A stretch of 5,459 nucleotides of DNA from Caldisericota bacterium (GTDB lineage Bacteria > Caldisericota > Caldisericia > Cryosericales > Cryosericaceae), in NCBI GenBank assembly GCA_022710025.1, contig JAKLHS010000044.1, positions 1-5,459 of the forward strand. The letters are read 5' to 3'. Both the position numbers and the translations under genes were made by a program. Under the pieces are notes generated by a model, which did not search any database, was not told the DNA's origin, and saw only the letters and a list, made by a program, of their open reading frames with translations. Positions 1-5,459 of this stretch are shown piece after piece. Position 1 is the first letter of the stretch. Every line of letters starts with the position of its first letter.

Positions 1-345
1 ACCAGGCAGGCATCGCTTCGCCGCTTTCCTCCTGTGGCGTGCCGTATCTTGGCAGATGCCAGCGGTGGGGATGATGGCTATGGAATAGTGGCCAAGATCC
101 GACGTACGCCGCTGCAAACCGAACTGACTGACGATCAGCGACTGACGAACGTGATGGGGGTGTTTGCCATGAAGGACGCTGCAACTTCCATTGTGAAGAA
201 CAGGATTGTCGTCATCGTGGATGACGTGCTGACGACCGGCGCCACTATTTTTTCGGCGCAGCGTTGTATCCTGCAAGCCTGTCCCAATCAATGTCTCTAC
301 TTGACCCTTGCTCGCAGTCGCGCTACAATACGGGCGGGTTTGTGA
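1..345 (+). CDS. comF: ComF-family phosphoribosyltransferase-like protein, 5' truncated
   Basis: The reading frame is open from the first base, so the window holds only the C-terminal 114 residues of a protein that is usually about 220-240 residues long; the N-terminal zinc-ribbon part is outside. A GTG at 34 is not a credible start because the conserved domain continues upstream of it. What is seen: the ComF signature RRTPLQTELT followed by DQRLTN, and the PRPP-binding loop VVIVDDVLTTGAT encoded at 208-246, then the closing strand LTLARS. The family is known from ComFC/GntX proteins, linked to DNA uptake in competent bacteria (ComFC works beside the ComFA helicase) and to phosphoribosyl chemistry, but the substrate is not settled. 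The stop is TGA, 34 bases before hpf. Its last codons carry the probable promoter for the downstream genes. Family assignment is secure; a role in competence is inferred from the family only. Confidence 0.88.
   Translation, partial: TRQASLRRFPPVACRILADASGGDDGYGIVAKIRRTPLQTELTDDQRLTNVMGVFAMKDAATSIVKNRIVVIVDDVLTTGATIFSAQRCILQACPNQCLYLTLARSRATIRAGL
301..329 (+). promoter_or_regulatory. Probable sigma-70-type promoter for hpf-secA-prfB
   Basis: TTGACC at 301-306 and TACAAT at 324-329 each match the -35 and -10 consensus at five of six positions and are separated by the optimal 17 bases. Transcription would begin near 336, giving a leader of about 40 bases before the hpf ATG. The site overlaps the end of comF, so hpf and its followers could be expressed independently of comF. 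There is no extended -10 TG. This is a pattern match only; no operator could be identified. Confidence 0.55.
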
Positions 346-379
346 AGGCACAACCTAATCCGAGCAAAGGGAGGCACAG

Positions 380-916
380 ATGAAAGTCGACTACAAGTCC
401 AAGAACCTGGAGATTCCTCCGCGTATTCTTGCCTACCTGAACGAGAAGGTGAGCCGGTTTGACAAATTCTTCCGTAAAGAACCAATCCTCGGCACCAACA
501 TCAACCTCCTTCGCGGCAAGTACACATGTGAGCTTACGCTGGAAATCTCAGGCCGGATCATCAAGGCATCGGGGCAAGGGACCGATATGGAAAGCTCTAT
601 CGATGCCGCTTGCGACAGATTAGACGCTCAGATTCGCAAATTTCACGCTCGGGTTTTCCGCAAAGATTTCAAGGCGGTCGCCGAGCTCAAAGGTCTCTTT
701 CAGTCAGAAGTTCCTGTCGAGGATGTCGAAGAATTCCCTGAGGGTATCGTGAAGCGAAAGGAATTCGAGGTAGTGCCCATGTCGGAGGAGGAGGCTATCC
801 TCCAGATCGAGATGCTGGGACACCAGTTTTTCGTCTACCGCGATGCTTCGTCCAACAAGGTCTGTGTCCTCTACAAGCGTAACGACGGAGGCTATGGGCT
901 GATTGAAGTCGACTGA
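380..916 (+). CDS. hpf: Ribosome hibernation promoting factor, long form
   Basis: This 178-residue protein matches the long HPF (YvyD/RaiA-like) family, which binds the 30S decoding region and joins two ribosomes into inactive 100S dimers in stationary phase or stress. The N-terminal S30AE domain spans about residues 1-105 (start MKVDYKSKNLEIPP, then the helix DMESSIDAACDRLDAQIRK at about 69-87). A short acidic linker follows (about 110-120). The C-terminal dimerisation domain (about 123-178) carries the hallmarks VVPMSEEEAI, LGHQFFVYRD and the terminal DGGYGLIEVD. Both domains are complete and the length is normal for the long form. The start is fixed by a strong Shine-Dalgarno, AAAGGGAGG at 366-374, five bases before the ATG. 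It is probably the first gene transcribed from the promoter in the end of comF. The TGA stop lies four bases before a small open frame leading into secA. The neighbour order hpf-secA-prfB is also that of Bacillus. Confidence 0.96.
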   Translation: MKVDYKSKNLEIPPRILAYLNEKVSRFDKFFRKEPILGTNINLLRGKYTCELTLEISGRIIKASGQGTDMESSIDAACDRLDAQIRKFHARVFRKDFKAVAELKGLFQSEVPVEDVEEFPEGIVKRKEFEVVPMSEEEAILQIEMLGHQFFVYRDASSNKVCVLYKRNDGGYGLIEVD

Positions 917-920
917 ACCG

Positions 921-1001
921 ATGCTCTCTGCATTCTTTCGCGCACAATCCGGGGGCGAGACCAGCTCTCAATTCGTGCTGCGAGAGCCGGAGCGGCTCTG
1001 A
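921..1001 (+). CDS. Possible 26-codon leader ORF between hpf and secA
   Basis: A small open frame fills the hpf-secA gap. It starts with ATG four bases after the hpf TGA and ends in a TGA at 999-1001 whose last base is the A of the secA ATG (TGATG). The peptide begins MLSAFFRAQSGG and ends REPERL. It has no signal peptide, no membrane segment and no resemblance that I can see to the SecM arrest motif (F-x4-WI-x4-GIRAGP) or to VemP/MifM. It has no Shine-Dalgarno of its own (only a weak TGAA), so it would rely on re-initiation by ribosomes finishing hpf. Its last codons cover the hairpin that holds the secA ribosome-binding site, so its translation would open that structure. It could simply be chance: a stop-free run of this length is not rare. 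A coupling role is inference. Confidence 0.3.
   Translation: MLSAFFRAQSGGETSSQFVLREPERL
964..999 (+). promoter_or_regulatory. secA ribosome-binding-site hairpin with competing stem
   Basis: AGAGCCG at 983-989 and CGGCTCT at 993-999 form a perfect 7-bp hairpin with loop GAG. Its arm ends one base before the secA ATG. The only Shine-Dalgarno for secA, GGAG at 989-992, consists of the loop plus the closing G, eight bases from the ATG. An alternative stem pairs GCTCTC (964-969) with GAGAGC (982-987); this uses the left arm of the first hairpin, so the two are mutually exclusive. The second would free the bases next to the start codon. The pairing is read directly from the sequence; control of SecA synthesis is inferred, by analogy with known translational control of secA in other bacteria. 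Confidence 0.45.
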
Positions 1002-3565
1002 TGGGACTTTTCAATTTTACGCCGTCTAGCAGGAAGCTGAAGACTTACGAATCCATCGTTCCGCGTATTCTCGGTCTTCAGCCCCAGTTTGCCGCTCTTA
1101 CGGACGACGCCCTGAAATCATATAGCGTCGCTCTCAGACAAAGAGCTGCCACGGGTGAGCCTGACGTCAAACTCCTGCCGGAGTCGTTCGCACTCGTTCG
1201 GGAGTCGGCGCGTCGACTCATTGGTCTCGAGCACTTCCCCGCGCAACTTCTCGGCGGTATTGCACTGTATTTCGGGAACATTGCCGAGATGAAGACGGGC
1301 GAGGGCAAGACGCTGGTCGCTACGTGTCCGTTGTACCTCAATGCCGTTATGGGTCACAAAGGACACCTGGTGACCGTAAACGACTATCTGGCAAAGCGAG
1401 ATCGTGCATGGATGGGACCCGTTTATGAGTTTCTCGGTATCTCTGTCGGCCTTCTTCAGAACGACACGCGCCCGGAGGAGAGGCGTGGTGCCTATGCAGC
1501 CGACATCGCATATGGTACCAACAACGAGTTTGGTTTCGATTATCTCCGCGACCACATGGCGGCATCACCGGATGGTGTTGTGCAAAAGGGAGCACTGGAT
1601 TTCGCCATCGTCGACGAGGTAGACAATATCTTCATCGACGAGGCTCGAACGGCTCTTATCATAGCTGGCCCCGCCGGTGATCTGGACATGCCGTATTACG
1701 AAGCTGCAAATTTCGTCCGGCGGTTGCATGGCGTTGCACGGAGCGAAACACCAGAGGATGACCCTGCCGTAACGTCGGGTATCGATTACATTTACGACGA
1801 GAAGCACAAAACCGTGCAGCCCGCCGACGACCTGCTCAACAGATTCGGGCAAGCGGCACGCATTCCGCAGGATCGACTCATGAAAGATCAATCGATATAT
1901 GACAAGATCCTGAGAAATGCAATTCGAGCGCAGGTATTCTTTGCACGGGACAGCGAGTACATCATAAAAGATGCCGAGGTCGTCATCGTAGATGAATTTA
2001 CGGGTCGCCTCATGTACGGCCGTCGTTATTCCGAGGGACTCCATCAGGCAATCGAAGCTAAGGAAGGACTCAAGGTGCGCCAGGAGAGCCAGACACTGGC
2101 CACGATTACGATTCAGAACTTCTTCAAAATGTATCACAAGCTGTCCGGGATGACTGGAACGGCTGCCACTGAAGCAGACGAATTCCGGGAAATATATGGG
2201 CTTGACGTCATCGAAATCCCTACCCATCGTCCGGTGATCCGCAAGGACTTCGATGACGAGGTCTACCGCTCCAATGCTGGAAAAATAGCGGCCATCTTGC
2301 GTGAGATCCAAGCGCGGCATGAGAAAGGGCAGCCGGTACTCGTTGGAACGCGTTCCGTCGAGAAATCGGAAACGCTGAGCCGCGATCTCAAAAAGATGGG
2401 CATCAGGCATCAGGTTCTTAATGCCAAGTATCACGAGAAAGAGGCGGAGATCATAGCTCAGGCGGGACGCAAAGGCGCCGTGACTATCGCAACGAACATG
2501 GCGGGGCGTGGCGTCGATATTCTACTGGGAGGGAACCCGGAAGCGCTTGCGCATGCTGCTGCTCATGGCAAGGCAGATGCCGTGAAACATCCCGAGCGAT
2601 ACTACGAGGAATACGCCAACGCTCTCGCAGAGTACAAAGTGAGTTGCTCCAAAGAACATGAGGATGTCGTTGGGCTGGGCGGCTTGTTTATCTTGGGAAC
2701 GGAGCGCCATGAATCACGGCGCATCGATAATCAGCTACGTGGCAGGGCTGGGAGACAAGGCGACCCAGGTGAATCCAAATTCTTTCTTTCTGCCGAAGAC
2801 GATATCCTGCGCATCTTCGGCGGGGATCGTATTCAGCGCATTTTCGAGATGATGAAAGTTGATGAGAGCGAGCCGGTCAATCATCCTCTTCTCACAAAGA
2901 CCATAGAAATGTCGCAGAAGAAGGTCGAATCCTACAATTTCGATGCACGCAAGAGCCTCCTTAATTATGACAACGTACTGAACAAGCAACGAGAGGTCAT
3001 CTATGCGGAGCGTGACAAAGTGCTTGCTGGTCTCGATCTTGCCAACGAAGTGCACAGCTTCATTGAGGAAGAAGCGGAGACAACGGCTCAACAGATAGTA
3101 CAAGCTGAGCATACGGGTGACGGGGACATCGGAAAAGTGTATAACGATTTGACAACGGAGGCTTTTGGAAACCCCATTTCCCTGACCGCCGAGGAGCTTG
3201 ACGCGACCTTGGATCGTCGTGATGCCGAGCAGGCAGTGACGGCCATGATTCGCCAGCGAGCCGAGGAACTATATGCCGCCAAATACACACGATACGGTGC
3301 TGACATCATGCGGCAGATAGAACACTACGTCTTCCTCAGGACGATCGATGTGTCATGGAAAGATCACCTGCTTCAGATGGACGACCTGAAAGATGGCATC
3401 GGCCTGCGTGCGTATGGACAGGAAGACCCCCTTATCGCATATCAGAAGGAAGGATACGAGCTCTTTCAGGAGCTTATGAGCCAGATCAAACACGATGTCA
3501 CGCGGGCGTTGTTTGCGTTTGAGTTGCGGCCCGCCGGGCAGGAGACCAGACATGATCGATCTTGA
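1001..3565 (+). CDS. secA: Preprotein translocase ATPase SecA
   Basis: SecA is the cytosolic and membrane-peripheral motor that pushes unfolded secretory proteins through SecYEG using ATP. This 854-residue copy is complete in its motor parts. Walker A is AEMKTGEGKTL (about 95-105), followed by VTVNDYLAKRD and YGTNNEFGFDYLRD (about 171-184), and Walker B DEVD at 205-208. The preprotein-crosslinking domain lies at about 220-370. TGTAATEADEF is at 385-395, NBD2 has TNMAGRGVDILLGGNPE (498-514), and the arginine-finger region GTERHESRRIDNQLRGRAGRQG spans 566-587. The helical scaffold/wing part holds SWKDHL and GIGLRAYGQEDP (about 785-810). The protein stops soon after the scaffold and lacks the C-terminal linker and cysteine-rich zinc motif (CxCx8CH) found in many SecAs. 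Its Walker B surroundings read DEVDNIFIDEARTALII, where many family members have DEVDSILIDEARTPLII. The start is supported by the typical MGLFNF opening and a GGAG in a hairpin loop. The end overlaps prfB by 14 bases. Confidence 0.98.
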   Translation: MGLFNFTPSSRKLKTYESIVPRILGLQPQFAALTDDALKSYSVALRQRAATGEPDVKLLPESFALVRESARRLIGLEHFPAQLLGGIALYFGNIAEMKTGEGKTLVATCPLYLNAVMGHKGHLVTVNDYLAKRDRAWMGPVYEFLGISVGLLQNDTRPEERRGAYAADIAYGTNNEFGFDYLRDHMAASPDGVVQKGALDFAIVDEVDNIFIDEARTALIIAGPAGDLDMPYYEAANFVRRLHGVARSETPEDDPAVTSGIDYIYDEKHKTVQPADDLLNRFGQAARIPQDRLMKDQSIYDKILRNAIRAQVFFARDSEYIIKDAEVVIVDEFTGRLMYGRRYSEGLHQAIEAKEGLKVRQESQTLATITIQNFFKMYHKLSGMTGTAATEADEFREIYGLDVIEIPTHRPVIRKDFDDEVYRSNAGKIAAILREIQARHEKGQPVLVGTRSVEKSETLSRDLKKMGIRHQVLNAKYHEKEAEIIAQAGRKGAVTIATNMAGRGVDILLGGNPEALAHAAAHGKADAVKHPERYYEEYANALAEYKVSCSKEHEDVVGLGGLFILGTERHESRRIDNQLRGRAGRQGDPGESKFFLSAEDDILRIFGGDRIQRIFEMMKVDESEPVNHPLLTKTIEMSQKKVESYNFDARKSLLNYDNVLNKQREVIYAERDKVLAGLDLANEVHSFIEEEAETTAQQIVQAEHTGDGDIGKVYNDLTTEAFGNPISLTAEELDATLDRRDAEQAVTAMIRQRAEELYAAKYTRYGADIMRQIEHYVFLRTIDVSWKDHLLQMDDLKDGIGLRAYGQEDPLIAYQKEGYELFQELMSQIKHDVTRALFAFELRPAGQETRHDRS
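3540..3545 (+). promoter_or_regulatory. Shine-Dalgarno for the upstream prfB start
   Basis: AGGAGA ends six bases before the ATG at 3552, inside the last codons of secA. It decides the prfB start: translation begins at 3552, giving MIDLEPLRRR, and not at the later in-frame ATG at 3720, which has no comparable site and would lose the conserved N-terminal helices. The position also allows coupling to secA translation. Confidence 0.75.
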
Positions 3566-4679
3566 ACCGCTTCGCAGGAGAGTCTCGGATTGCGCATCCC
3601 GCGTGCTCGGCTTATACCAGCCGGGCTGACTGGCTGATCAGCAGAAGCGGGGGGAGGAGCTTCGCGCGCAAGCTGCAGCAACGGGTTTCTGGAATAACCA
3701 GAGTGCGGCCGCCGAGGTTATGGCTTCGATAGCGCGCATCGAAAGCGATATTGCCATGCACGAACGGATACTGGAAACTCTCGAAACTGCTCAGGCTGCA
3801 CTTGAGCTTCTGGCTGGAACGGATGATCCGGAACTTGCAGCAGAGGCGGTCGAGTCAGTAGAAAGACTGGAGAATGATCTGCAGATCATGGAGACGGCGA
3901 CGTATTTCAAAGGATCTTATGACAGGTCTAACGCGATCCTTTCGTTGTCGAGCGGTGCCGGCGGAACAGATGCTCAGGACTGGACGGAGATGCTTATGCG
4001 CATGTATACTCGCTATGGCGAACGTCAAGGATACGAGATCGCTGTGACGGATTACATGCCGGGCGAAGAAGCAGGAATCAAGGGCTGCACACTTGTTCTT
4101 TCCGGGCGGTATGCATATGGTCTTCTCAAGCATGAGAAAGGTGTACACCGACTCGTGCGCATCAGCCCATTTGACGCCAACAAGCGGCGGCACACCTCCT
4201 TTGCCGCGGTTGACGTCATCCCTGAGATACCTGAAACAGACGCTGATGTCGAGATACCGGAGACAGAGTTACGCGTCGACGTCTATCACGCTTCTGGGCA
4301 TGGCGGGCAGAATGTGCAGAAGGTAGCAACAGCCGTCCGGGTTACCCATATACCGACTGGGCTCTCCGCAAGTTGCCAGAACGAACGCTCTCAGCTTCAA
4401 AACAAACGCATGGCTATGGCCGTTCTGAAATCGCGACTGTTGGCGTATCAGGAGCAGCAACGAGACGCCAAGATTTCCGAAGTACGCGGGGGGTTCAAAT
4501 CTGCCGAATGGGGCAATGAAATCCGATCTTACGTACTCCAACCGTACAAGCTTGTGAAAGACCACAGAACAGGGCTTGAGAGGGGGAACGTCGACGCCGT
4601 ACTCGACGGCGATTTGCAGGACTTTATTCTGGCAAGCGTTCGACATGACACGGAAGAGCGTCGTTCGAGCAATTCGTGA
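3552..4679 (+). CDS. prfB: Peptide chain release factor 2 with in-frame TGA at codon 26
   Basis: RF2 releases finished peptides at UGA and UAA codons. From the ATG at 3552 the frame gives 25 residues (MIDLEPLRRR to YQPG), then TGA at 3627-3629, and continues in the same frame with LADQQKRGEELRAQ and the RF2 landmark GFWNN. Counting the TGA as residue 26, the total is 375 residues, close to the usual 365. Seen further on: GAGGTDAQDW (135-144), the stop-codon-reading tripeptide SPF at 205-207 (RF1 would have PxT), the catalytic GGQ at 251-253 in SGHGGQNVQKVATAVR, ERSQLQNK, and the C-terminal EWGNEIRSYVLQPYKLVKDHRTG. In many bacteria prfB has a +1 frameshift at a UGA in exactly this place, which lowers RF2 when RF2 is plentiful. 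Here, unusually, no frame change is needed and the slippery CTT is absent, so either a base is missing from this copy or sequence, or readthrough is used. A shorter product from ATG 3720 would lack the FW helix. The gene overlaps secA by 14 bases and the next gene by 35. Confidence 0.93.
3618..3636 (+). promoter_or_regulatory. Recoding site in prfB: UGA in a hairpin loop
   Basis: The TGA (3627-3629) is followed by C, the weak UGAC termination context kept at RF2 frameshift sites. The expected CTT codon before it is replaced by GGC, and no AGGGGG-like element lies just upstream. Bases 3618-3624 pair with 3630-3636 (seven pairs, one of them G-T), leaving the loop GCTGA that contains the stop. 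GGCTGA also occurs twice, eight bases apart (3624-3629 and 3632-3637). One extra base after TGAC would restore the normal +1 layout (GGC-T-GAC-CTG-GCT). Homology of position is well supported; the mechanism is not. Confidence 0.6.
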
Positions 4680-5459
4680 CATCATAGGCATGACGGCCGG
4701 GTGTGCCATCTACGCCCTGTCGTTTGCCCTCTTTGTCATCCCACGTGAGTTGGCACCGGGAGGTATCTCTGGTTTTGCGATCATACTCAATCATTATGTT
4801 ACGACTATCCCTGTCGGCGCTACCATCATCATCCTGAACGCCCCGCTTTTCCTGCTCAGCCTCCGGCGTCTTGGCAAGCAATTCTTCTGGCGTTCTGTCT
4901 ATGCAACCATAGTTTCGTCAATACTCATAGACGTATTTGTCCCGCTGACAAACGGGTTTCAAGTGGATATGCTGTTGTCTGCCATCTACGGCGGAGTCAT
5001 TATGGGGGTTGGCATCGGAATCATCTATCGATTCTATGGCTCCACCGGAGGGACGGATCTACTGGCACAACTGCTTTCGGAGAAGGCAGGGTTTACATTC
5101 GGCACGACGCTTCTCGTTATCGATGCGATCATCATTACCCTTTCCGGCATCGCCTTCAGAAGCATCACGATTCCGCTGTATTCGATCGTGTCTCTCTATA
5201 TCTGTTCAAAGGCCATAGACTTGATCCAGGAAGGATTGTCCTTTTCGAAGGCGGCCTGGGTTGTTACGGATAACCCAACGGACATCGGGGGGAAGATCAT
5301 GGCCGATCTGGATCGAGGCGTTACGAAATTCACGGCAGTCGGGGGCTTCACAGGTCAGCCTAAACAGGTCGTCTTCTGTGTTGTCCCGCAGAGTCAGATC
5401 ACACATTTGAAGCAGATCGTTCACGAGACGGATCCTGACGCTTTTGTCGTTATCATGGA
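4645..5459 (+). CDS. YitT-family membrane protein (DUF161 + DUF2179), 3' truncated
   Basis: The frame runs from ATG 4645 to the window edge, giving 271 residues of a protein usually about 280-290 long, so only the extreme C-terminus is missing. The N-terminus is basic (MTRKSVVRAIRD). Hydrophobic segments lie at about residues 12-32, 56-73, 82-100, 110-130, 152-170 and 177-193, consistent with about six membrane helices. Family hallmarks are ELAPGGISG (35-43), LNAPLFLLS (64-72), GSTGGTDLLA (132-141) and, in the cytosolic DUF2179 domain after about residue 205, RGVTKFTAVGGFTG (224-237) and DPDAFVVI (263-270). Members include YitT and YvjA of Bacillus; their transport substrate or function is not established, so none is assigned. 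The start overlaps the prfB end by 35 bases and has only a weak Shine-Dalgarno (GGCAAG at 4631-4636). ATG 4690 is an alternative but would cut into the first membrane helix. A YitT-type gene beside prfB also occurs in Bacillus, to my recollection. Confidence 0.92.
   Translation, partial: MTRKSVVRAIRDIIGMTAGCAIYALSFALFVIPRELAPGGISGFAIILNHYVTTIPVGATIIILNAPLFLLSLRRLGKQFFWRSVYATIVSSILIDVFVPLTNGFQVDMLLSAIYGGVIMGVGIGIIYRFYGSTGGTDLLAQLLSEKAGFTFGTTLLVIDAIIITLSGIAFRSITIPLYSIVSLYICSKAIDLIQEGLSFSKAAWVVTDNPTDIGGKIMADLDRGVTKFTAVGGFTGQPKQVVFCVVPQSQITHLKQIVHETDPDAFVVIM

Noticed and set aside
459..464. TTGACA hexamer inside hpf as a promoter
   Set aside because: No acceptable -10 element lies 16-18 bases downstream. 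The same applies to TTGACA at 3149-3154 in secA.
1565..2434. 289-codon open frame on the minus strand inside secA
   Set aside because: It lies entirely opposite a clearly conserved secA, its protein shows no recognisable family, and long antisense frames are common opposite genes of this composition. The other minus-strand frames are rejected for the same reason.
3529..3539. GCCC-GCC-GGGC mini-hairpin next to the prfB Shine-Dalgarno
   Set aside because: Only four base pairs inside GC-rich secA codons; too short to claim as a regulatory element.
3627..3629. TGA as a reassigned tryptophan or glycine codon, or as selenocysteine
   Set aside because: The other genes here end in TGA at their expected family ends, and RF2, whose job is to read UGA, is encoded. 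No selenocysteine enzyme context exists, and RF2 has no known selenocysteine.
3563..3637. Canonical frameshift from another frame at the second TGA (3635-3637)
   Set aside because: That frame has no ATG or GTG after the stop at 3563 (only a TTG at 3590), its peptide is unlike RF2, and it would shorten the segment before GFW by three residues relative to the family.
3720..4679. ATG 3720 as the true prfB start
   Set aside because: The same frame upstream encodes the conserved GFWNN segment and helices of RF2, and no good Shine-Dalgarno precedes 3720. The start at 3552 has one and gives near-perfect family numbering.
1..5459. Rho-independent terminators, CRISPR repeats, tRNA genes, insertion sequences
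   Set aside because: Read through for stem plus T-run, spaced repeats, tRNA-like segments and terminal inverted repeats; none was found. The genes are co-directional and nearly gapless.

Overview
This is a bacterial chromosomal segment of moderate GC content, roughly the low to mid fifties in percent. All genes lie on the plus strand, tightly packed and partly overlapping. In order they are: the C-terminal half of a ComF-family phosphoribosyltransferase, a long-form ribosome hibernation factor (hpf), the preprotein translocase ATPase secA, peptide chain release factor 2 (prfB), and most of a YitT-family (DUF161/DUF2179) membrane protein that runs off the right edge. From memory of the Bacillus chromosome, hpf-secA-prfB followed by a YitT-type gene, with a comF gene further upstream, resembles the Firmicutes arrangement (yvyD-secA-prfB-yvjA) with the flagellar genes missing. 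The RF2 sequence around GGQ (GGQNVxK, ERSQLQNK) resembles the subgroup I associate with cyanobacteria and plastids. The phylum therefore cannot be fixed from this window. There is no sign of mobile DNA, a CRISPR array or an RNA gene, and no gene-free stretch longer than 84 bases.

Layout: comF (partial) ends at 345. A good sigma-70-type promoter (TTGACC, 17-base spacer, TACAAT) sits in its last codons and probably drives hpf and the genes behind it. The 84 bases between hpf and secA are almost exactly filled by a 26-codon open frame. Its ATG lies 4 bases after the hpf stop, and its TGA overlaps the secA ATG as TGATG. The same bases hold a perfect 7-bp hairpin with the secA Shine-Dalgarno at its loop, plus a competing 6-bp stem. 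The secA and prfB genes overlap by 14 bases, and prfB and yitT by 35.

The most unusual point is in prfB. In many bacteria RF2 is made only after a +1 frameshift at a UGA at codon 26. Here a TGA is also exactly at codon 26, and SPF falls at residues 205-207 as I recall for E. coli. However, the coding frame before and after the TGA is the same, the slippery CTT is missing, and there is no Shine-Dalgarno-like stimulator just upstream. Either one base is missing from the sequence or gene near 3630-3654, or this organism controls RF2 by in-frame UGA readthrough. The latter would be a different version of the known feedback loop. Every stop codon in the window, including that of the small open frame, is TGA, the codon that RF2 reads.

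Together the genes serve ribosome storage (HPF), translation termination (RF2) and protein export (SecA). They are probably expressed as one transcript with translational coupling.
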